Assembly: GCA_036278635.1 (NCBI GenBank)
Contig: DASUKQ010000043.1
Span: 1 to 45,724, forward strand
Direction: 5' to 3'
Length of the DNA: 45,724 bases
DNA from: 66-474 sp036278635
GTDB taxonomy: Bacteria; Pseudomonadota; Gammaproteobacteria; Xanthomonadales; Rhodanobacteraceae
The position numbers and the translations under genes were made by a program. Within the stretch, counting starts at the first letter, position 1. Each line of letters starts with the position of its first letter. Below the pieces are notes generated by a model. The model was given only the letters and a program-made list of their open reading frames with translations. It did not search any database and was not told the DNA's origin. Shown here piece by piece: positions 7,802 through 15,759 of the stretch.

Positions 7802-10210
7802 ATGCCCGGTGAGCGGGGGTCGCGTCGACCTGGCAACTTCCCTGTCGGGGGGCTTTGCGCGGCCATCCTCCTGGGGTTGTCGGGCGCCGCATGGGCCGCC
7901 CCTCCCGTGCAGCAGCTCGGCGAGATCGTGGTGATCGGCATCGCGCCTTTGCCGGGCTTCAACATGCCCCCGCAACAGGTGCCGCTGAACGTGCAAAGCG
8001 CACAGGCCGACGACGTCGGGCAGATACACGGTCAGTCCATGACCGACTTGTTGCAGCGCAACTTCCAGGGGGTGAATGTGACCCAGTCGCAGGGCAATCC
8101 CTGGCAGGGCAACCTGTTCTTCCACGGCTTCACGCTGTCACCGTTGCTGGGTTCGCCCGCCGGGATCTCCATTTACATGGATGGCGTGCGCCAGAACGAA
8201 TCCTTCGCCGAGACGATGAACTGGGAGGCGATCCCCGCTTTCGCGATTCGCGACATCGAGCTGGTCCCCGGTTCCAGCCCGCTTTACGGCTTGAACACGC
8301 TGGGCGGCGCGCTGCTGCTGACCACCAAAAACGGCTTTGCGGATCCGGGCGGTTCGTTCAATGTATCGGGCGGGTCCTGGGGCCGCATCCAGGCCGATGC
8401 GGATTTCGGGACGCACGGCAAGACCTTCGGGTTTTACGCCGGGATCGCCAACAGCTACGAAACAGGCTGGCGCGACTATTCGCCGAGTCGCGTGCAGCAG
8501 CTGTTTGTGCGCGGGGACTGGCGGCCGGACGACGCCACCAGCATCGCGCTGACCTACACCGGTGCGCATGCCAGGCTGTTCGGCACCCAGGCGCTTCCGC
8601 TGGAATGGGCGGGCGCGCCCGAGGACGCTTTTACCTGGCCGGACTCCTTTGTCAACAATCTCAGCCAGTTCAACCTGCAGGGCTCGCGCGGGCTCGGCGA
8701 GGACTGGGCGCTCCAGGCCAATGCCTATTTGCGCATCTCGCAGAGCCGCAGTTTCAACAGCAACACCAACGATTACGACGACTACGACCCCAACGAGGAT
8801 GGGCCGCTGGGCTACACCGCGGACGGTCCATTCGATGCGGATTCCGTAGGCCAGTATTACTACTCCGGACTGACGCCGGCTTACGATCCTTTGAGCCCGG
8901 CTGCAACGATCAACAACGTGGTCGCTTCCAACGTGCTGGGCAACGTCCACACGCGTGGCTACGGCGCTTCGGTCCAGTTGGTCAACAGCGGCAGCCTGTG
9001 GAGCCACGCCAACCAGCTCACGGTGGGGGTGAGTCTGGACGCCGGCAGCACGGTATTCACCCAGTTCGGACAGCCGGCCTTCTTCCCCCACGACCCGGAA
9101 CGACGTGGCGACACCGTCGGGTTGCTGCCGTTCGAGCTTGACCCGATGACGTATGCGGGCTCCGGCACCCGCAGTGTCGGCATGTATTTCATGGATGTGG
9201 TGGCACTGGCGGACGGCGTGCACATGAGCGTCGGCGGCCGCTACAACCACAGCCGCCTGAGCGTCAACGATCTGTCCGGCACCACGCCGGCCATCAACGG
9301 CCGACAGACCTTCAGTCGCTTCAACCCCAGCCTCGGGTTCACCTGGGCCGTCAACAAGCAGTTCGGTGCCTACGTCAACTATGACGAGGGCATGCGCGCG
9401 CCGACGCCCATCGAGGTCGAATGCGCCGATCCCGAAGCGCCTTGCGCGCTGCCCAACGACTTCACCGGGGATCCGCCGTTGAAGCCGGTGATCGTGCGCA
9501 CCTTGAGCGGGGGGCTGCGCGGTACGTTTGCGGGCGGGCGATTGCACTGGAATGTTTCGCCTTACGACAGCCGTGTCGACAACGACATCCTCACGATCTT
9601 CACCGGTGGCAGTTCGCAGGGCTATTTCGCCAACGTGCCGCAAACCCTGCGCAAGGGCGTGGACCTGGGCCTCGGTGGCCAGCTCGGCCGGTTCGAATGG
9701 CAGGCCAACTACAGCTACATCGAGGCGACCTACGGCGCCGGATTCGAGGAACTGGCCGAGGATAATTCCAGCGCCGACGACGATGGCGTGATCCGCGTGC
9801 GCAAAGGCGACCGCATGCCCGGCGTGCCGCGCGATGTCTTCACGTTCGCCGCTGAATACAGATTCAACGACACATGGTCATTGGGCGGCAACATGCGCGC
9901 CTATTCGGGCCAGTACGCCGTCGGAGACGAAAACAACCAGGATCGCCACGGCATGGTGCCGGGTTATGCCGTCGTTGACCTGGACCTGCATTACCGGCCG
10001 ACGCCTGCATTGTCGTTTTTTGCCGAAATCGACAACCTGTTCGATCACCGCTACTTCACGAGCGGCGCGTTGAGCAACAACGTATTCGATACGCCGAATC
10101 GCCTGATTGACAGCAGCGCGCCCGGTACTTCCACCCTGTTCGTGTCGCCGGGCGCGCCGCGCAGCTATTTCGTCGGTCTGCGCTACAGGTTTGGTGCTGG
10201 CGACGATTGA
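7802..10210 (+). CDS. TonB-dependent outer-membrane receptor, ligand unknown
   Basis: An 802-residue receptor with a signal peptide ending around GAAWA and a TonB-box-like stretch LGEIVVIG. A plug domain follows with ISIYMDGVRQNE, IELVPGSSPLYGLNTLGGALLLTTKNG, then a 22-strand barrel. AGGAAG six bases upstream supports ATG 7802; an in-frame ATG at 7757 would spoil the signal peptide. An unusually acidic extracellular-loop candidate, DYDDYDPNEDG, lies near residues 324-334. The barrel ends RYRF followed by GAGDD, so the terminal Phe is not the last residue. It takes up a chelated metal or other large ligand using TonB energy. The PQQ-related context makes a metal or cofactor plausible but does not prove it. 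Confidence 0.9.
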   Translation: MPGERGSRRPGNFPVGGLCAAILLGLSGAAWAAPPVQQLGEIVVIGIAPLPGFNMPPQQVPLNVQSAQADDVGQIHGQSMTDLLQRNFQGVNVTQSQGNPWQGNLFFHGFTLSPLLGSPAGISIYMDGVRQNESFAETMNWEAIPAFAIRDIELVPGSSPLYGLNTLGGALLLTTKNGFADPGGSFNVSGGSWGRIQADADFGTHGKTFGFYAGIANSYETGWRDYSPSRVQQLFVRGDWRPDDATSIALTYTGAHARLFGTQALPLEWAGAPEDAFTWPDSFVNNLSQFNLQGSRGLGEDWALQANAYLRISQSRSFNSNTNDYDDYDPNEDGPLGYTADGPFDADSVGQYYYSGLTPAYDPLSPAATINNVVASNVLGNVHTRGYGASVQLVNSGSLWSHANQLTVGVSLDAGSTVFTQFGQPAFFPHDPERRGDTVGLLPFELDPMTYAGSGTRSVGMYFMDVVALADGVHMSVGGRYNHSRLSVNDLSGTTPAINGRQTFSRFNPSLGFTWAVNKQFGAYVNYDEGMRAPTPIEVECADPEAPCALPNDFTGDPPLKPVIVRTLSGGLRGTFAGGRLHWNVSPYDSRVDNDILTIFTGGSSQGYFANVPQTLRKGVDLGLGGQLGRFEWQANYSYIEATYGAGFEELAEDNSSADDDGVIRVRKGDRMPGVPRDVFTFAAEYRFNDTWSLGGNMRAYSGQYAVGDENNQDRHGMVPGYAVVDLDLHYRPTPALSFFAEIDNLFDHRYFTSGALSNNVFDTPNRLIDSSAPGTSTLFVSPGAPRSYFVGLRYRFGAGDD

Positions 10211-10580
10211 CACCAATGCGCGGGTTGCGGTGGTCCGGTCCGCGACGAGCTACGGGAACGACCCGGGCCGGGATCACGGTGTCCGGGTACGGCAGTCTTG
10301 ATCCAGGTCTGTACGCGTCCTCGATCCCGACGGTAGGATGCGGCGCAGGGACCGCAGCGTGCCTGGTAGCCGCGATGTCCTTCCGGTCGGTTGGACAGCA
10401 ATGCGCCCGATACGCTGAACCAACGGGTCTGCGCCGGCAGCTTTCGACGTCGGCCCTGTTCGTGTGCTCCTGCGCATCGCGCACTTGCTCCGTCGGCCGT
10501 CACTCCGATTCCAGGTCCATGGAAAGATGACGATCATGTTTGCGGTGTCTGGAAATCTCGACAAAAATCAGGTGAACCGC
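10211..10580 (+). promoter_or_regulatory. 370-base intergenic region before the PqqU-like receptor gene
   Basis: I see no gene, no convincing riboswitch core and no good -24/-12 promoter here. The strongest element is AGGTGA at 10570-10575, a six-base ribosome-site match placed five bases before GTG 10581. Confidence 0.4.
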
Positions 10581-12677
10581 GTGGGCGTGGATCGAATGGC
10601 GCGCACGTATCGGTGGCATCGTCTTCCGGCGGCATTGGCGCTTGCCTTGCTCGCGCTGCCTGCCGCCCGCGCGCAGCAGCCAGGACAGGCGCACACCACG
10701 CAGAAAACGCTGCCCACGATCGTGGTGACGGCGATCCGCATTCCGCAACCCGCCTTCGACGTACCCGCGGCCATCGGCGTGGTCACGCGGGATGACATCG
10801 TTGACGGGGCGCCCGCGGTCAGCCTTTCGCAGTCGCTCGCGCGGATACCCGGTGTGGTTGCGCAGAATCGCCAGAGCTATGCGCAGGATTCCCAGATTTC
10901 CATTCGCGGCTTCGGTTCACGCGCTTCGTTCGGCGTGCGCGGCATCCGTTTGCTGGTGGACGGACTGCCCATGTCCGGGCCCGATGGGCAAGGTCAGACC
11001 GATCCCTTCGACCTCGCGACCGCCGGGCGCATCGAGGTCCTGCGGGGTCCGTTTTCGGCCCTGTACGGCAATGCCGCGGGGGGCGTGATCCAGATCTTCA
11101 CGAGGGACGGTCCGCCGCGCCCGACGTTCGGAATCTCCACGCTGTTCGGGAGCTACGGCACCCGCATCCAGCGGCTGGACGCCGGCGGCACCGTCGGCAA
11201 ATTCAACTACATCGTCGACGGCACGCATTTCCAGACCGACGGCTACCGTGAGCACAGCGCAGCCAAACGCGACAACCTGCACGCAAAATTCAGTTACGAC
11301 CTCGGCAAGGATTCTTCATTGACGCTGATCTTCAACGGCGAGAACCAGCCGTTCGCGGAGGATCCCTCGAGCCTGACCAAGGAACAGGCGCGGGACGATC
11401 CGCGCTTTGCGGTGCCGGGGGTATTCAAGTTCGGCGCCGGCGAAAGCCACCGCGACCGCCAGCTCGGTGTCGTGTACGAGCAGCAGCTTGGCCAGGACGA
11501 TCATCTGCACGTCACGGGCTACGCGGGCACCCGGCGGGTGATCCAGTTCCTGCCGTTTCCCGGAAGTTCCCCCAACGGAGGCGGCGCGGTCGTCGACCTG
11601 AAAAACAGGACCAAGGGGGGCGGTGCGCGCTGGACCCACAATTTCCTGCTCGCCTCGACGCCGCTCGACCTGATCGTGGGGGTCGAATACGACCGCCTCA
11701 GCGAACTGCGCAAGGGTTGGGTGAATGATCAGGGCGTGCAGGGTGACCTGCGCCGCAACGAGAACGACGTTTCCAGCCAGGGGGGGGAGTACGCCCAGCT
11801 CGAATGGAAACCCGGGCGCTGGAGCATCGTCGCCGGCCTGCGTCATTCGCGCGTCATGTTCGACAGCGACGATCATTACATCACACCCGAAGATCCCGAC
11901 GACAGCGGCCATCGGAATTTCTCGAGCACGGACCCCGTCGCGGGCGTGCTCTACAAGATCAATCCGCATCTGAATGTTTACGCGAATTACGGCCGTGGTT
12001 TCGAAACCCCGACGCTTTCCGAATTCGCCTATCGGCCGGACGGCCAGGCAGGCTTCAATGATGAGCTGAAGCCAAGCAAGAGCCGCGACTACGAGGCCGG
12101 ATTCAAGGGCGACTGGAACTCGACGAATTTCGATCTGGCCGTTTTCAGGATCAAGACCACGGATGACATCATCGTTGGCATCTCCAACGACGGCCGCGAC
12201 AGTTTCACCAACGCCGCGAGCACCCGGCGACACGGCCTGGAGCTGAATGTCCAGAGGTCATTCTCCGGCGGCTTCGGCGCCTATCTGGCCTACACGTACC
12301 TGCAAGCGCAGTTCGACGGCGGGCTGCTCGATGGCAAGCAGATGCCGGGTGTGCCGCGGCAAATGATTTACGCCGAACTCGACTGGCAGTACCGGCCACT
12401 CGGTTTTTCGACTTCTCTGAGCGCACAGTGGCGCGACCAGGTTTACGTCGACAACGAAAACACGGACTTCGCCGACAGTTACGCCGTGGTCAATTACCAC
12501 CTGGGTTTCCAGCAGATTGTCGGCGGCTGGCAATTCAACGAGTTTGCACGGATCAACAACCTTTTCGATCGCAACTACGTCGGCGCGGTGGTCGTCAATT
12601 CCGGCAATGGCCGGTACTTCCAGCCGGAACCGGGCCGCAATTTCATGCTCGGCCTGAGCGCAAGCTACGCGTTTTGA
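10581..12677 (+). CDS. pqqU: TonB-dependent receptor of the PqqU (YncD) type, probable PQQ uptake receptor
   Basis: A receptor of about 698 residues with signal peptide (LPAALALALLALPAARA), TonB box TLPTIVVTA, plug domain and barrel ending in ASYAF. From memory of the E. coli YncD sequence, many segments align: QNRQSYAQDSQISIRGFGSR, GVRGIRLLVDGLP, PDGQGQT, EVLRGPFSALYGNAAGGV, FDSDDHYITP, GRGFETPTLSEFAYR, DNLF-like NNLFDRNYVG and NGRYFQPEPGRNF. YncD is now PqqU, the high-affinity receptor that imports the redox cofactor PQQ across the outer membrane. The start is GTG 10581 (AGGTGA, spacing five); ATG 10596 is the alternative. The PedBC-like genes nearby fit a PQQ function. The assignment is strong by pattern but has not been tested by alignment here. 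Confidence 0.8.
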   Translation: MGVDRMARTYRWHRLPAALALALLALPAARAQQPGQAHTTQKTLPTIVVTAIRIPQPAFDVPAAIGVVTRDDIVDGAPAVSLSQSLARIPGVVAQNRQSYAQDSQISIRGFGSRASFGVRGIRLLVDGLPMSGPDGQGQTDPFDLATAGRIEVLRGPFSALYGNAAGGVIQIFTRDGPPRPTFGISTLFGSYGTRIQRLDAGGTVGKFNYIVDGTHFQTDGYREHSAAKRDNLHAKFSYDLGKDSSLTLIFNGENQPFAEDPSSLTKEQARDDPRFAVPGVFKFGAGESHRDRQLGVVYEQQLGQDDHLHVTGYAGTRRVIQFLPFPGSSPNGGGAVVDLKNRTKGGGARWTHNFLLASTPLDLIVGVEYDRLSELRKGWVNDQGVQGDLRRNENDVSSQGGEYAQLEWKPGRWSIVAGLRHSRVMFDSDDHYITPEDPDDSGHRNFSSTDPVAGVLYKINPHLNVYANYGRGFETPTLSEFAYRPDGQAGFNDELKPSKSRDYEAGFKGDWNSTNFDLAVFRIKTTDDIIVGISNDGRDSFTNAASTRRHGLELNVQRSFSGGFGAYLAYTYLQAQFDGGLLDGKQMPGVPRQMIYAELDWQYRPLGFSTSLSAQWRDQVYVDNENTDFADSYAVVNYHLGFQQIVGGWQFNEFARINNLFDRNYVGAVVVNSGNGRYFQPEPGRNFMLGLSASYAF

Positions 12678-12740
12678 TTCGTGCGAAAGCGTACGGCGCC
12701 CGCACGCGTCGTGGCGAGGCCGGCGTCGCTTGCATGAACA

Positions 12741-12780
12741 GGGGACGAATTGGCGGCAAGGCGCCGCAAGCATCGTCCCC
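12741..12780. terminator. hairpin between convergent genes
   Basis: GGGGACGA (12741-12748) pairs perfectly with TCGTCCCC (12773-12780) and encloses a smaller GCGGC/GCCGC stem. It lies between the converging receptor (+) and activator (-) genes. No T-run follows on either strand, so a bidirectional terminator is likely but not certain. Confidence 0.5.
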
Positions 12781-12790
12781 GCGTGGCGCC

Positions 12791-14761
12791 TCAGCGGCCG
12801 CGGGGCACCGCGATGCCGTGCTTGTGGAGCTTGCGGTACAGCGTGTTGCGGCTGATGTCGAGGGCGCGCGCGGTCTGGCTGACGTTCCACCCTTGCTTCT
12901 CCAGCGTGCGGACCAGCGCCGCGCGCTCGGCGCCTTCAAGTGACGATGCGGGGGGTTCGGATGTTCGAACGTACGCGGCGCTGGGCGGAGTCGCCGCTGC
13001 GGGATCGAGTGGATCCACGATTTCCTGCGGGAGGTTGGACAGGCGGATGCAATTGTTGCTGCACAGCGCCGCAGCGGTGCGCAGGGCATTGCGCAACTGC
13101 CGGATGTTGCCGGGCCAGCGGTAGTTGAGCAATTTCTCGAAGGCGTCCGCGGCGATATCGATCGGCTCTTCATCGCCGAATTCCTCGCGCAGCAGTGCCC
13201 GGATCAGCTCGGCCTTGTCCGAGCGGTCCGCGAGGGATGGCAATTCCAGCGTGGTCCCCGCGAGGCGGTAGTAGAGATCTTCGCGGAACTCGCGCGTGCC
13301 GATCATCTGGCGGAGGTCACGGTGCGATGCACTGATGACGTGCAGGTCGACCGCGATGGTCTGGTCGCTGCCCACCGGCGCCACTTCGCGCGCTTCGATC
13401 GCGCGCAACAGCCGGGCCTGCAATGTCAGCGGCATGTCTCCAATCTCGTCGAGAAACAGGGTCCCCCCGCTTGACTGCAGGATCTTGCCCGTGCGGCCTT
13501 CGCGCGCGGCGCCGGTGAATGCACCCGGACGGTACCCGAAGAGTTCGCTCTCGATGAGGTTTTCCGGAATCGCTGCGCAACTGACCGTGACGAACGGCCG
13601 GTCCGACCACAGGCTGCCGGCGTGCAGCGCGCGGGCGAACACGTCCTTGCCCGTGCCCGTCGCGCCATGCAGCAGGATCGGTACCTGTTTGGCGAACAAC
13701 TGATGGCCCATCGCGATGTTGCGCCGCATTCGTGCGTCGCCCGTGACGTGGCCCTGCAACGGGCTTCCGGCGGAACTGCGCGATTCCTTGCTGGCGGGGA
13801 GCGCGTCGGCGTGGATCTGCCCGGTCTGGGGAGGGCGCACCAGCGCGTAGAAACGTCGCCCCCGGGCCAGGTCGCGGATCGGCCAGATCGTGCTGGCCGC
13901 GTGCGCAGCGCGCTGTCGCATCGTGTCCGCAGCGAAGCGGAACAGCTCCTCGATGGGGTGTCCCACCAGCGCCGCCCGGGAACCGTACCCGAGTTGCAGC
14001 AACGCACTCTCGTTCACGGCCTGGACCACGCCTTCGCCATCGACGGCAATCAGGGCTTCGTGGAGCAGGCCGACGAATTCCGGGCGGCTGTGGAAGCGGA
14101 CAATCCAGGCATCCGGATACTCGGCCATGAAGCGGCAGCGCGAGATCAGGATGGCGGACATGCTGACCAGTGCCATGGTGTGCCGCTGGATTTCACGGGT
14201 ATCGGCGCTGTTGATCGACGAAGCGTCGAGCACCCCGAGCAGCGTGCCGTGCGCGTCCAGGATCGGCGCACTGGAGCAGGAAAGGCGGACGTTGTAATCC
14301 CTGAAATGCTCGTCGCGGTGCACCGTGGTGGCGCTGCCCTCCGCGAGACAGGTGCCGATGCCGTTGGTGCCTTCGTGGCGCTCGTCCCACAGCGCGCCCA
14401 GCCACAGCCCGGACTGGCGGAACTCGCGCTTCAACGCCGGATCGGTGATCGCGTTGAGAACCGTGCCGCTCGCGTCGGACAGGATCACCGCGTAGCCCGT
14501 GCCGGCGATGAGTTCGTAGAGGTTTTCCATTTCGCAGCTCGCGACCGTGAGCACGCCGCCGAATTGCTGCTGGCACTCGCGCAGTCGGCGGGCGGGCAAC
14601 ACGGTGGTATCGCGGCGACTGTGCGGCCGGATGCCGAATTCGTTCACGCAGCGGCTCCACGACCTGCCGATCCGGGGGGCGACGCTGATGATGCCGGAGC
14701 CAGACCGCACTGTGCGCATCACCTGCGACGCGTGCGAGGTGTCGAGCTGGGTTTCGGACAT
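12791..14761 (-). CDS. sigma-54-dependent transcriptional activator, AcoR type
   Basis: A 656-residue cytoplasmic activator. A GAF-like sensor region spans roughly residues 70-215 (GTNGIGTCLAEG, SCSSAPI, LLGVLDASS). A PAS-like region follows at about 225-315. The AAA+ domain has Walker A GATGTGKD at 366-373, the sigma-54 contact loop GAFTGA at 413-418 and Walker B GGTLFLDEIGDMP. A Fis-type helix-turn-helix closes the protein (VSQTARALDISRNTLYRKLHKHG). All motifs needed for sigma-54 activation are intact. GGAGG six bases before the ATG fixes the start. AcoR-type proteins sense small molecules such as acetoin or alcohols. It may act on the -24/-12 promoter at 4452, an inference from locus layout. 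Confidence 0.9.
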   Translation of the reverse strand: MSETQLDTSHASQVMRTVRSGSGIISVAPRIGRSWSRCVNEFGIRPHSRRDTTVLPARRLRECQQQFGGVLTVASCEMENLYELIAGTGYAVILSDASGTVLNAITDPALKREFRQSGLWLGALWDERHEGTNGIGTCLAEGSATTVHRDEHFRDYNVRLSCSSAPILDAHGTLLGVLDASSINSADTREIQRHTMALVSMSAILISRCRFMAEYPDAWIVRFHSRPEFVGLLHEALIAVDGEGVVQAVNESALLQLGYGSRAALVGHPIEELFRFAADTMRQRAAHAASTIWPIRDLARGRRFYALVRPPQTGQIHADALPASKESRSSAGSPLQGHVTGDARMRRNIAMGHQLFAKQVPILLHGATGTGKDVFARALHAGSLWSDRPFVTVSCAAIPENLIESELFGYRPGAFTGAAREGRTGKILQSSGGTLFLDEIGDMPLTLQARLLRAIEAREVAPVGSDQTIAVDLHVISASHRDLRQMIGTREFREDLYYRLAGTTLELPSLADRSDKAELIRALLREEFGDEEPIDIAADAFEKLLNYRWPGNIRQLRNALRTAAALCSNNCIRLSNLPQEIVDPLDPAAATPPSAAYVRTSEPPASSLEGAERAALVRTLEKQGWNVSQTARALDISRNTLYRKLHKHGIAVPRGR

Positions 14762-14889
14762 GGGCGACCTCCCGACCGATGATCGTCGCGCAACTGTCGA
14801 ACTGCGAGTGTGTGCCTCTTTCGGCGTGAATGCAAATGCAAGGCAGGGCGCACGGTCCGGGTGAAAACGGCTTGTGCGAATGCCGCCGG

Positions 14890-15759
14890 CTACAGGAAAT
14901 CCAGAATGGCCCTCGCCACTTCGCGTGGCCGTCGGATGTGCAGGTGGTGCGGGCCGTCCAGTCGTTCCACGCGGATGTCGGTGACGTGGGCCACGCGAGC
15001 GTCCATCAGCACAGTCGGCAAATAGGGCGTCGCGGGTTCGGCCAACAGAAGCAGGGTCGCGGCTTCGATGCCGCCGAGCAGCCGCCGGACCTGGGATTCG
15101 GCGATTCGCAACGGTGTGGCGAGCCGCAGGCGCGGGTCGCTGCGCCAGACGTGGCCGCCAGCGATTTCCTGGAGATTGCGCGCAACGATCGGCCGCGCTT
15201 CATCGGCGTCGACCCCGCCCGCGGCAACCCGTGCCGCGACCGCGTCATCGAGCGATGCGAACACCCGCGGCCTGCGTTGCCCGTTGGCGGGTCGCGCATG
15301 TGCGCCGCGCCAGCGCGGCACGGTTTGCGAGCCCTCGTCGGCAAGTGGACCCAGGCCTTCGATGAGAATCAGCTTGCGGATGCGGGCGGGGATTGCGGCG
15401 GCGGCCAGCGAGGCAATGCCGGCGCCGAGCGAATGGCCCAGCAGGTCGAAACGTTCCAGCCCCAATGCATCGGCGGCGGCCTGCAACACGCAGACCTGGT
15501 CGACGATGTGGTAACGAGGGACCCGTTCCGGCAAGTGCACGGAATGGCCATGCCCCGGCATGTCCAGCGCGATCACGCGGCGTTGTCCGGCCAGCAGCGG
15601 GGCGAGCCGCGTGAAGCTGGCGGCATTGTCGAGCCAGCCGTGCAACGCCAGCAAAGGGGGCGCGTCGGCATCGCCCCATTGCAGCGCGGTGAGCTCGCCG
15701 AACGGCGTGTCGACGCGGAGTTCGGTCGCGGCCGTCACGCGATCACGCCCGCCCGTCAT
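14890..15759 (-). CDS. alpha/beta hydrolase
   Basis: A 289-residue alpha/beta-hydrolase. The oxyanion-hole segment is ALHGWLDNAAS at about residues 38-48. The nucleophile elbow GHSLGAG puts the serine at about 110. A C-terminal histidine lies in DGPHHLHIRRP. A longer open frame exists upstream, but it runs through the flavoprotein gene in a different frame. The true start is ATG 15759, which overlaps the upstream stop (ATGA). It is translationally coupled to the halogenase-like flavoprotein at the edge of the aryl-polyene cluster, so it may release or trim an aryl-polyene ester or thioester. The substrate is unknown, and a general esterase is the alternative. Confidence 0.82.
   Translation of the reverse strand: MTGGRDRVTAATELRVDTPFGELTALQWGDADAPPLLALHGWLDNAASFTRLAPLLAGQRRVIALDMPGHGHSVHLPERVPRYHIVDQVCVLQAAADALGLERFDLLGHSLGAGIASLAAAAIPARIRKLILIEGLGPLADEGSQTVPRWRGAHARPANGQRRPRVFASLDDAVAARVAAGGVDADEARPIVARNLQEIAGGHVWRSDPRLRLATPLRIAESQVRRLLGGIEAATLLLLAEPATPYLPTVLMDARVAHVTDIRVERLDGPHHLHIRRPREVARAILDFL

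Noticed and set aside
10318..10420. Possible cobalamin-type riboswitch before the PqqU-like receptor
   Set aside because: Local GC-rich pairing looked suggestive, but the conserved riboswitch core sequences are not present.
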